The notes beneath the pieces were generated by a model. That model made no database searches. It was not told the DNA's origin and saw only the letters and a list, made by a program, of their open reading frames with translations. A DNA stretch of 5,112 nucleotides from Mobilitalea sp. Lineage in GTDB: Bacteria > Bacillota_A > Clostridia > Lachnospirales > Lachnospiraceae. Every line of letters begins with the position of its first letter. Positions within the stretch are counted from its first letter, which is position 1. Location of the stretch: positions 1 through 5,112 of the forward strand of contig JARKQP010000319.1 in assembly GCA_029974875.1 (NCBI GenBank), in the 5' to 3' direction. Shown piece by piece: positions 1 through 5,112 of the stretch. A program made the translations under genes and the position numbers.

Positions 1-1198
1 GGAAAATGGTGAATTGGAAGAAGACGAAATTAACCGTGCTGTGAGAAATGTCCTACGCTTAAAGTTTGCCATTGGTCTTATGGAACAGCCCATCAAGACA
101 GATGGTGAAAGGATGAAAAATACGCTTCTAAAGCCGGAATACCAAATGCTGGCGAAGGAGGCAGCGGAGAAGTCCATCGTGCTTTTGAAAAATGAAGAAG
201 ACATATTGCCACTTGTAAAAGAACAGAAGCTTGCGGTCATCGGAAGGCTTGCAGACGAGGGGGCGCAGATGATTGGCGCATGGGCGAATGGCGCAGCGGG
301 AGAGCACTGTGTCAGTGTGACAGCGGCACTCAAGCAAGCGGAATGCGATTTTACCTATACGAGCGGATTGGACTCAGAGGGCAAGGTGGAAGAGACGGCG
401 GTTTTTGAAGCCTGTGCGGGCAGCGATGTGATTTTGCTTGCCATCGGCGAAGATATGGCAGAGAGCGGCGAAGCGGCGAGCCGGGGAGACTTGTCCATCC
501 ATCCGGAAGACAAAGAGCTTCTACGGTTGGCAAAGGTACAGGGGAAACCAATTGTCGTACTTTTGTTTAATGGCAGACCACTAGCATTGGCGGAAGAAGA
601 AAAAATAGCAGATGCCATATTGGAGTGCTGGCATCCGGGCACCCAGGCAGGAAGTGCAATTGTTAGTATTCTATACGGACAGGTTAATCCATCCGCACGG
701 CTTACGGCGACATTTCCGGCGGCGACTGGTCAGTGTCCAATTTATTATAACCATATGAACACAGGCAGGCCAGCAGGAAAGTCGAAGTTTACCAGCAAGT
801 ATATTGACGTTCCAACAGAGCCACTATATCCGTTTGGTTACGGATTGTCCTACACGGCTTTTACGTACAGCGATTTAAAAGCAGTAGTGGATGTAGAAGG
901 CTTTCATATTGAAGTGAAGGTGGAGAATACAGGCAAGAGTGCAGGAGACGAAGTCGTGCAGGTATATTTGCAGGATGTTGTAGCAGATCGCACCAGACCG
1001 GTTAAAGAGTTAAAGGGATTTCAAAAAATTGCGCTGGCTGCGGGGGCTGGGCAGAAAGTGAGCTTTGATTTTCCACTGGAGAGCATGGAATATATCGACA
1101 GATATGGTAAAAAGCGGGTAGATGCTGGTCTGTTCCGCATCTATGTTGGCGGAAATTCCAGAGATACTTTGATGCAAGAAGTGTGGTATATGCCGTAG
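1..1198 (+). CDS. GH3 family beta-glucosidase-type hydrolase, C-terminal part (5' truncated by window edge)
   Basis: The reading frame is open from base 2 to the TAG at 1196-1198, giving 398 residues (numbered here from the codon at base 2); the real start lies outside the window. Residues 1-30 are the end of the GH3 N-terminal barrel domain (RAVRNVLRLKFAIGLME). Residues about 50-240 are the alpha/beta sandwich domain: AEKSIVLLKNEEDILPL, then a SGEAASR motif whose Glu157 is the likely acid/base by analogy with BglX-like enzymes, then KPIVVLLFNGRPL and WHPGTQAGSAIVSILYGQVNPS. PLYPFGYGLSY (276-284) leads into a C-terminal fibronectin-III-like domain (about 316-385; DEVVQVYLQD, VKELKGF). The barrel with the nucleophile Asp is missing from the window, so activity cannot be judged and any signal peptide is unseen. 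The family removes terminal beta-D-glucose, but some members act on xylose, arabinose or GlcNAc, so the substrate is not certain. It converges with the AraC-type gene; its terminator appears to lie inside that gene. Family call very sure, substrate not. Confidence 0.95.
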   Translation, partial: ENGELEEDEINRAVRNVLRLKFAIGLMEQPIKTDGERMKNTLLKPEYQMLAKEAAEKSIVLLKNEEDILPLVKEQKLAVIGRLADEGAQMIGAWANGAAGEHCVSVTAALKQAECDFTYTSGLDSEGKVEETAVFEACAGSDVILLAIGEDMAESGEAASRGDLSIHPEDKELLRLAKVQGKPIVVLLFNGRPLALAEEEKIADAILECWHPGTQAGSAIVSILYGQVNPSARLTATFPAATGQCPIYYNHMNTGRPAGKSKFTSKYIDVPTEPLYPFGYGLSYTAFTYSDLKAVVDVEGFHIEVKVENTGKSAGDEVVQVYLQDVVADRTRPVKELKGFQKIALAAGAGQKVSFDFPLESMEYIDRYGKKRVDAGLFRIYVGGNSRDTLMQEVWYMP

Positions 1199-1234
1199 GC
1201 ATGTGCATCTGTCAGCTAGAGATTTAATGATCCT

Positions 1235-2311
1235 TTACTGAAGCTTCTTCTTATATTCGTGGGGCAGAATACCAAATTCCTGCTTAAATATTTCTCTGAA
1301 ATTATAGCTGGAGGAATAGCCGACCATGATAGAGATTTCCTCCAGTGAATAACAACCTTCCTTCATATATTTTATGGCCTCCAGCATGCGAATCTGCTGG
1401 AGGTTTTTTTGAAAGCTTTTTCCCGTGTATTGCTTGATGATCCGTGACATATGCACATAGCTGTAGCCGAAGAAGGTGGCTAAATCCTTTAAATTAAGAG
1501 TTTTGTAGTTCTGTTGCATGTAACGTAGGATCAGGGTAATATCATGATTTTTCTCTATCTCAAAATGGAAAATCTCTGCAGTCCCTTCATAGCGGTCGAT
1601 CAGCAACATGAAGATAATGGAATTGTAGGAGAGCTTTAATTCTTCGCCATACCTGTGATAATGGGACTGTTCCTCCAAAATGTTAATAATATTACTTTTT
1701 ATTTTGTGATCATTGCCCGTATGAAAAAGGATAAAGGTATTGGTTTTATAGTTGTTTAACACATTATAAAAGAAGGAAGAGATAATGTCATTTTGTTGGT
1801 ATTTTTGAAAAAAGGCATCTTCAAAGGCCAAAGCGCGCAAAGCGATATTAATGCCCCTGCAGTCATCACTAAAGCTGGAAATGGCATGCTTCGTGCCGGG
1901 AGCCATAATCAGCATATCACCTTCTGTCAGAGATAAAATTTGGTTGTCGCAGTAGTTCGTGCAGCTGCCATACATAACAAAGAAAACCTCATAATAGCTG
2001 TGACTGTGTATGTTGGCTGCGCCGTAGTTAGGATGAATCGATGCGTAGATATTCGTATTGTGGTCGTTCAACTGTCCGTCATCCATATAGTTCGTGATGG
2101 AATAGTCGTGCAGCCTTTGGTAATCCAAAGGAATGGTATTATCGGGCATAATAGCTTTGATGATAATTTCAATATAATCCATAGGAAGCTCTTTTTCACT
2201 GGGGACATCCAATTGCAGTTCAGGATGAGCCAGGTGATATTTTTTTGCAGCGGTCTCTGTACTTAAAATAGCCTCAGGAATATGAAATGATTTATTTAAT
2301 GTGATTTTCAT
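1235..2311 (-). CDS. AraC/XylS-family transcriptional regulator with N-terminal cupin sensor domain
   Basis: A 358-residue protein, somewhat longer than the usual 280-300. Residues 1 to about 90 form an N-terminal extension with no recognised motif. Residues about 91-150 look like the AraC-type cupin sugar-binding fold (HSHSYYEVFFVMYG followed by LTEGDMLIMAPGTKHAI). The C-terminal 100 residues carry both helix-turn-helix units: first at about 272-300 (LNLKDLATFFGYSYVHMSRIIKQYTGKSF), joined by the LQQIRMLEAIKYM helix, second at about 321-355 (SLEEISIMVGYSSSYNFREIFKQEFGILPHEYKK), an excellent family match. The ATG at 2309-2311 is preceded on this strand by GGAGG (2321-2325) with 9 bases between. 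It is divergent from the GH78 gene across a 246-base region, the usual arrangement for an activator of that gene; the inducer is probably a rhamnose-containing or related sugar, by inference only. The gene looks more AT-rich than the GH3 gene beside it. Being cytoplasmic with no membrane segment, it is not a two-component YesN-type regulator. Confidence 0.95.
   Translation of the reverse strand: MKITLNKSFHIPEAILSTETAAKKYHLAHPELQLDVPSEKELPMDYIEIIIKAIMPDNTIPLDYQRLHDYSITNYMDDGQLNDHNTNIYASIHPNYGAANIHSHSYYEVFFVMYGSCTNYCDNQILSLTEGDMLIMAPGTKHAISSFSDDCRGINIALRALAFEDAFFQKYQQNDIISSFFYNVLNNYKTNTFILFHTGNDHKIKSNIINILEEQSHYHRYGEELKLSYNSIIFMLLIDRYEGTAEIFHFEIEKNHDITLILRYMQQNYKTLNLKDLATFFGYSYVHMSRIIKQYTGKSFQKNLQQIRMLEAIKYMKEGCYSLEEISIMVGYSSSYNFREIFKQEFGILPHEYKKKLQ
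1376..1410 (+). terminator. Rho-independent terminator for the GH3 transcript, inside the antisense AraC-type gene
   Basis: On + the sequence reads CCTCCAGCA (1378-1386), an 8-base loop, then the perfect complement TGCTGGAGG (1395-1403), followed at once by seven T (1404-1410). Two G (1376-1377) could add G-U pairs with the first two U. The 9-bp stem with six G-C pairs plus a U7 tract is the classic form. It only works on +; on - the stem is not followed by a T run. It is 180 bases past the GH3 stop codon, and the 36-base gap between the two stop codons has no hairpin with a T run. The same bases encode residues about 301-312 of the regulator (KNLQQIRMLEAI), so part of the symmetry may come from coding constraint. 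Confidence 0.72.
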
Positions 2312-2362
2312 AGAATATATCCTCCATAAATCTACTATATCATCAAAGCAAATTGCTGTAAA
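2312..2362 (-). promoter_or_regulatory. Promoter and ribosome binding site of the AraC-type regulator
   Basis: Reading the minus strand, TTTACA (2362-2357; five of six matches to TTGACA) is followed by a 17-base spacer and TATAGT (2339-2334; five of six to TATAAT). A TGA directly before the -10 box makes it an extended -10 (TGnTATAGT). Transcription should start near 2327, leaving a leader of only about 16 bases that holds GGAGG (2325-2321), 9 bases before the ATG. The good match suggests the regulator is made without needing an activator. Confidence 0.65.
2347..2357. promoter_or_regulatory. Small palindrome in the regulator promoter spacer, possible operator
   Basis: AGCAA-A-TTGCT is a perfect 5-bp inverted repeat around one base. 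It sits in the spacer of the regulator's promoter and touches its -35 box. A protein bound here would block that promoter, so it could serve autoregulation or another repressor. AraC-family proteins usually bind direct rather than inverted repeats, and a palindrome this short can occur by chance, so this is only a candidate. Confidence 0.2.
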
Positions 2363-2414
2363 CTGAGAAGAATTTAAGATGTTAAAAAAAGAGCTATTTA
2401 TGTTGAGTTATGGG

Positions 2415-2444
2415 CTGAAAATCAGAAAAATTTTATAATATAAT
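2415..2444 (+). promoter_or_regulatory. Candidate sigma-A promoter of the GH78 gene, weak -35
   Basis: Two overlapping perfect TATAAT boxes lie at 2434-2439 and 2439-2444. For the second, CTGAAA at 2415-2420 (four of six matches to TTGACA) sits 18 bases upstream. No good -35 serves the first; TTGAGT at 2403-2408 is 25 bases away, which is too far. A strong -10 with a poor -35 is what an activator-dependent promoter often looks like, fitting control by the divergent AraC-type protein. The -35 lies in a small dyad, CTGA-AAA-TCAG (2415-2425). Start would be near 2451, giving a leader of about 107 bases. Confidence 0.5.
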
Positions 2445-2499
2445 CGAATCAAGATCAAGGAATTAATAAAAAATGTGCTAGAAGGGCAGATAAGAGGAG

Positions 2500-2548
2500 C
2501 CTAGGGAAAGCATGGCATGGCTTAGAAAGAGATGCTTTCATAGGGAGG
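2500..2548 (+). promoter_or_regulatory. Leader hairpin overlapping the Shine-Dalgarno sequence of the GH78 gene
   Basis: GAAAGCAT (2506-2513) and ATGCTTTC (2532-2539) form a perfect 8-bp inverted repeat with an 18-base loop. Below it, CCTA (2500-2503) can pair with TAGG (2541-2544) across a small internal loop, for 12 pairs in all. The lower stem takes in the first two G of the ribosome binding site GGGAGG (2543-2548), which lies 9 bases before the ATG at 2558. The structure could lower translation initiation, stabilise the 5' end, or be a DNA operator instead; the pairing is seen, the role is inferred. Confidence 0.45.
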
Positions 2549-2557
2549 TAATACAGA

Positions 2558-4876
2558 ATGAAATTTCATTTTATTGAACCAGAGATACAGAAATTTAAGA
2601 TAAAGGAGCAACAACCGGCATCCTATCTACGGAAAAGCTTTCAAGTGAAGAAGGATTTTCTCTCAGTTAGAATTTATATGACTGCCCTTGGCGTATATAA
2701 AGGCTATTTTAATGGAAAAGAATTGGATCGGCAGTTGTTATTGCCAGGCTTCACGAACTACCACAAACGACTGCAATATCAGGAATATGACGTGACAGAG
2801 CATGCCACAGAAGGAGAGAATGTTGTCGGTGCCATCTTAGGTGATGGCTGGTACCGTGGGAGCCTCGGGCCATTTAATAAGAGGAACCTATTTGGAGAAA
2901 AGACGAAGTTTGCCTGCACAATTATTATCCAATATGCAACAGGTGAGGAGACGATTTATACGGATAAGAATTGGAAAGCAACCCAGTCCGGTGCGATCTC
3001 TTACAATGACATCAAGATTGCAGAATGGGTGGACATGAGAAATGAACTGACCGGTTGGAATGCTCCCGGTTACAGGGATGATGGCTGGCATGGCTGCTTG
3101 AAAGCGATCTATGAAGGAAACGTTATTCCGCAGGAGGGAGAAAAGCTGCTGGAGCAGGAGAGGTTTACACCCAAGGTGCTGCGCACTCCTGACGGAAGCA
3201 CAGTACTGGATTTTGGACAGAACCTGGCTGGGCATGTGGAGTTTACGGTGACCGGAAGGGCAGGAACCCAGGTGAGCCTTCTGATGGGAGAGGCACTGGA
3301 TGAAAAGGGGAATTTTACGATTAAAAACATGGGTATGCCGGGAGACAGGCCGGGATTTTATGTCCTGGGGCAGGTGCTGCATTATACCCTGAAGGAAGGG
3401 ACGCAAACCTATAAATCAATGTTTTTGGTTAGCGGATACCAGTATGTAAAGCTGGAGAACTGGCCAGAGGAAGTAAGGCCTGAAAACTTTGTATCCATTG
3501 CTGTGTATTCGGATCTTGCCTTCAAGGGCAAATTCGAGTGTTCAAATCCGCTGGTAAACAAGCTGCTGCAGAATGTCATCTGGAGCGAGAAGTCAAACAT
3601 GGTGGATATCCCCACCGATTGCCCCCAGCGGGAGCGCCTTGGCTGGACCGGAGATATGAGCATTTTCATGGAGACTGCCAATTATTTGTCTGATACCCGA
3701 AGGTTTTTGGGAAAATGGATGAATGATTTTATCAGTTCCCAGGAAGAGGATGGTGGTCTTCCTGTCATTATACCAAGGGTACCGATGGTGGGTGGCGGAA
3801 TGAATTGTGCGGGCTGGTCCGATGCCATAGCAAACATACCGATGGAACAGTATCGATTTTACGGTGATCTGGAGCTTGTTACAAGAGCATATGAGGCTGC
3901 AAAAAGATATGTGGAATTTACGAGAAGGCGTGCGAAGAAAAAACATCCTTTCAATATGCTAAAACCGAGCGCTTATCATCAGTATGTGGTAGATACCGGC
4001 TTCAACTACGGAGAATGGCTGGAGCCAGGGGATTCTAACCTGCTTGGAAGCCTTAAGGCCAAATATTGTCCCGATGCGGAGGTAGCAACGGCATGGTTTT
4101 TCCATACTACAAAGCAATTAGCAGAGATGGCGAAGCTGCTGGGGAGGGAAGAGGATACCCTGGAATATACAGCACTTGCCAAAAAGATTAAAGCATCCTA
4201 CCGTATAGAATTTATCAAAGATGGTAAAATTGACGCCAGCCGGCAATGTAAATACATCCGGCCTATCTATATGGGGTTGGTGGAAGCTGATGAGGTGGCG
4301 GAGGCTGCAAAACGATTAAACCAGATGTGTATTGAGAATGATTATAAGATTGGTACAGGTTTTTTGACAACCTATCAGATACTGCCTGTGCTGACGGAAT
4401 GTGGTTATTCAGAAACTGCCTATAAAATGTTGGAGAACGAAAAGTGCCCAGGTTGGCTCTATGAAGTGGCTAAGGGTGCTACAACCATCTGGGAAAATTG
4501 GTTCGGTATTTCTGAGGAGGGAGTTCCAAGCGCATCCTTAAACCATTTCGCTCCTGGTGCAGTCGCAGCCTGGCTTTTCGCCTACTGTGCAGGAATAAGG
4601 CCTGCAAAGCCTGGCTTTTCAGAAATCGAGATAAGGCCAGTCCCGGGAGGAACCTTTACCTATGCGAGAGCAGAGTATGACAGTATCGTTGGTACTATTA
4701 TTTCCGACTGGAGGATTGAAAAAAGTGGTGGAGAGAAAATATTCCACCTGCATACGGAAGTGCCAAATGGAATACCCACAAGGGTTATTATGCCGGATGG
4801 TTCGGAGTACGAAACAACAACTGGAGGAGAATATGAATGCGCTTTGAATGCTGGAGAAGCATTGCAGATGCATTGA
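2558..4876 (+). CDS. GH78 alpha-L-rhamnosidase (cytoplasmic, compact form)
   Basis: A 772-residue enzyme expected to hydrolyse terminal non-reducing alpha-L-rhamnose from glycosides or oligosaccharides by inversion. Residues about 20-185 are the Bac_rhamnosid_N beta domain (YLRKSF, YMTALGVYKGYFNGKELD, QYQEYDVT, LGDGWYRG). About 205-320 form the concanavalin-like domain (VLDFGQNLAGHVEF, SGYQYVKLENWP). About 325-680 are the (alpha/alpha)6 catalytic barrel, and a beta-sandwich tail follows from about 685. The family signature DCPQRERLGWTGD is at 354-366. By analogy with studied GH78 enzymes (from memory), Glu359 is the general acid, Glu646 in GATTIWENW the general base, and Asp354, Trp363, Asp366 and His663 (SLNHF) line the sugar site; all are present. 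There is no signal peptide or membrane segment, so substrates must be imported. The ATG follows GGGAGG (2543-2548) by 9 bases. The protein begins directly at the Bac_rhamnosid_N domain and lacks the extra N-terminal domain of many roughly 900-residue relatives. Another rhamnosidase-like gene follows. Confidence 0.96.
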   Translation: MKFHFIEPEIQKFKIKEQQPASYLRKSFQVKKDFLSVRIYMTALGVYKGYFNGKELDRQLLLPGFTNYHKRLQYQEYDVTEHATEGENVVGAILGDGWYRGSLGPFNKRNLFGEKTKFACTIIIQYATGEETIYTDKNWKATQSGAISYNDIKIAEWVDMRNELTGWNAPGYRDDGWHGCLKAIYEGNVIPQEGEKLLEQERFTPKVLRTPDGSTVLDFGQNLAGHVEFTVTGRAGTQVSLLMGEALDEKGNFTIKNMGMPGDRPGFYVLGQVLHYTLKEGTQTYKSMFLVSGYQYVKLENWPEEVRPENFVSIAVYSDLAFKGKFECSNPLVNKLLQNVIWSEKSNMVDIPTDCPQRERLGWTGDMSIFMETANYLSDTRRFLGKWMNDFISSQEEDGGLPVIIPRVPMVGGGMNCAGWSDAIANIPMEQYRFYGDLELVTRAYEAAKRYVEFTRRRAKKKHPFNMLKPSAYHQYVVDTGFNYGEWLEPGDSNLLGSLKAKYCPDAEVATAWFFHTTKQLAEMAKLLGREEDTLEYTALAKKIKASYRIEFIKDGKIDASRQCKYIRPIYMGLVEADEVAEAAKRLNQMCIENDYKIGTGFLTTYQILPVLTECGYSETAYKMLENEKCPGWLYEVAKGATTIWENWFGISEEGVPSASLNHFAPGAVAAWLFAYCAGIRPAKPGFSEIEIRPVPGGTFTYARAEYDSIVGTIISDWRIEKSGGEKIFHLHTEVPNGIPTRVIMPDGSEYETTTGGEYECALNAGEALQMH

Positions 4877-4945
4877 CCATCACGATGATATAATAGTCAA
4901 ATTAACCAAAAAAGAACTGATTTTTTTTACTTGGGTGGTCAATGC
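4870..4945 (+). repeat. Inverted repeat spanning the GH78 stop codon and the downstream hairpin
   Basis: GCATTGACCATC (4870-4881) is complementary to GGTGGTCAATGC (4934-4945): ten perfect base pairs, one G-U pair and a further G-C pair, enclosing 52 bases. The left arm contains the TGA stop codon of the GH78 gene (4874-4876). The right arm covers most of the 5' half and the loop of the GC-rich hairpin at 4933-4951, so the two pairings exclude each other. The enclosed part also holds A6 (4908-4913) and T8 (4921-4928), which could form a weak inner A-T stem. Function unknown. Confidence 0.5.
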
Positions 4946-4954
4946 CCACCCTTT
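4933..4954 (+). terminator. GC-rich hairpin after the GH78 gene, weak or conditional terminator
   Basis: GGGTGG (4933-4938) pairs perfectly with CCACCC (4946-4951) around a 7-base loop, followed by only three T and then ACAATCT. The stem is strong but the U tract is poor, so it may terminate partly, act as a 3'-end stabiliser or processing site, or let transcription pass into the next gene. A faint promoter-like pair overlaps it (TTGGGT at 4931-4936, 17 bases, TACAAT at 4954-4959; three and five of six matches), which might give the next gene its own start. The remaining bases up to 5001 show nothing further. Confidence 0.4.
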
Positions 4955-5018
4955 ACAATCTACATTATGATATGAGAAAAAGCATAAAAGAGGATCAAAT
5001 CGGAGGAAGGGAATAATT

Positions 5019-5112
5019 ATGAGATTATATGATCTGAGGACGATGCATTTAGAGGAGGCCCTGGGCATAGATGAGACACCCTTTTTTTCCTGGAAAATAA
5101 AAAGTGATCAGG
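5019..5112 (+). CDS. Second GH78 alpha-L-rhamnosidase, N-terminal fragment (3' truncated by window edge)
   Basis: From the ATG at 5019 the frame stays open for 31 codons to the window edge. The peptide MRLYDLRTMHLEEALGI followed by DETPFFSWKI has the typical opening of GH78 rhamnosidases that carry an extra N-terminal immunoglobulin-like domain, whose usual pattern is L-x-x-E-x-L-x-x-P-L-G-I-D-x-x-x-P-x-x-S-W. GGAGG at 5002-5006 lies 12 bases before the start, with a closer GGAAGGG (5005-5011) 7 bases before it. It is on the same strand as the complete GH78 gene, 142 bases after its stop, so the two may share a transcript if the hairpin between them leaks. No signal peptide is visible in the seen part. 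Only about 30 residues support the call, and the Leu-Glu-Glu-Ala version departs from the usual Asn-Pro; most of the gene, including every catalytic residue, is outside the window. Confidence 0.75.
   Translation, partial: MRLYDLRTMHLEEALGIDETPFFSWKIKSDQ

Noticed and set aside
1024..1060. A6 run and GC-rich stretch as a minus-strand terminator for the regulator
   Set aside because: The minus strand does give a T run after a GC-rich segment, but that segment has no self-complementary arms, so no hairpin forms.
1199..1234. Gap between the convergent stop codons as a shared bidirectional terminator
   Set aside because: It contains only short palindromes such as GCATGTGC, with no GC-rich stem followed by a T run on either strand.
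1940..2266. 108-codon open frame on + within the regulator gene
   Set aside because: It lies wholly antisense to a well-supported AraC-type gene, has no good ribosome binding site, and its product, rich in Val and Ile, matches no family I recognise.
2366..2433. Near-repeat AGAAGAATTT / AGAAAAATTT as paired AraC-type binding sites
   Set aside because: The two are 58 bases apart, extremely AT-rich and short, so chance is the simpler explanation.
2506..2540. Catabolite-control (cre) operator in the GH78 leader
   Set aside because: The half site TGAAAGC is good on the minus strand, but the other half and the central CG fail the consensus at several positions.
2888..3406. 172-codon open frame on - within the GH78 gene
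   Set aside because: It is antisense to conserved GH78 coding sequence, and its peptide has no recognisable domain and the Cys/His/Pro-rich look of a shadow frame.
4908..4928. A6 and T8 runs as a separate terminator
   Set aside because: An A-T only stem is too weak to act alone; it is treated as part of the larger pairing.
4880..5068. 62-codon open frame on - across the right-hand intergenic region
   Set aside because: It covers hairpin sequence and the clear start and ribosome binding site of the second GH78-type gene on +, and its peptide is not recognisable.

Overview
The window looks like a carbohydrate-utilisation locus from a Gram-positive anaerobe, most probably a Clostridia/Lachnospiraceae-type gut or plant-matter bacterium. 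The reasons are moderate-to-low GC, strong GGAGG-type ribosome binding sites about 9 bases before the starts, sigma-A-like promoters, an AraC-type regulator of the style common in Lachnospiraceae, and glycoside hydrolases without export signals. The taxonomic guess is inference; no rRNA or other marker is present.

Layout, left to right. (1) The 3' two-thirds of a GH3 beta-glucosidase-type gene on + runs in from the left edge and stops at 1198. (2) An AraC/XylS-family regulator on - (2311 to 1235) converges on it, with only 36 bases between the two stop codons. The GH3 message has no terminator in that gap. Instead a textbook + strand Rho-independent terminator lies at 1376-1410, inside the regulator's coding sequence. 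(3) A 246-base divergent regulatory region (2312-2557) holds a good promoter for the regulator, a weaker -35/good -10 promoter for the rightward genes, and a leader hairpin reaching into the ribosome binding site of the next gene. (4) A complete GH78 alpha-L-rhamnosidase gene lies on + (2558-4876). (5) A 142-base intergenic stretch holds a GC-rich hairpin and a competing long-range inverted repeat. (6) The first 31 codons of a second GH78-type gene (5019 onward) run off the right edge; this start is readable from the sequence although it is short.

How the parts may work together: GH78 enzymes remove terminal alpha-L-rhamnose and GH3 enzymes remove terminal beta-glucose (or a similar beta-linked sugar). 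The set would suit stepwise cytoplasmic breakdown of imported rhamnosyl-glucosides (rutinose- or neohesperidose-type plant glycosides) or rhamnose-containing oligosaccharides. The AraC-type protein, divergent from the rhamnosidase gene, is the natural candidate for its sugar-responsive activator. Substrate and inducer are inferred, not shown by the sequence.

No RNA gene, CRISPR array, insertion sequence or phage element is seen. The most interesting features are RNA-level: a terminator for one gene embedded antisense in its convergent neighbour, a hairpin overlapping a Shine-Dalgarno sequence, and mutually exclusive pairings between the two rhamnosidase genes.
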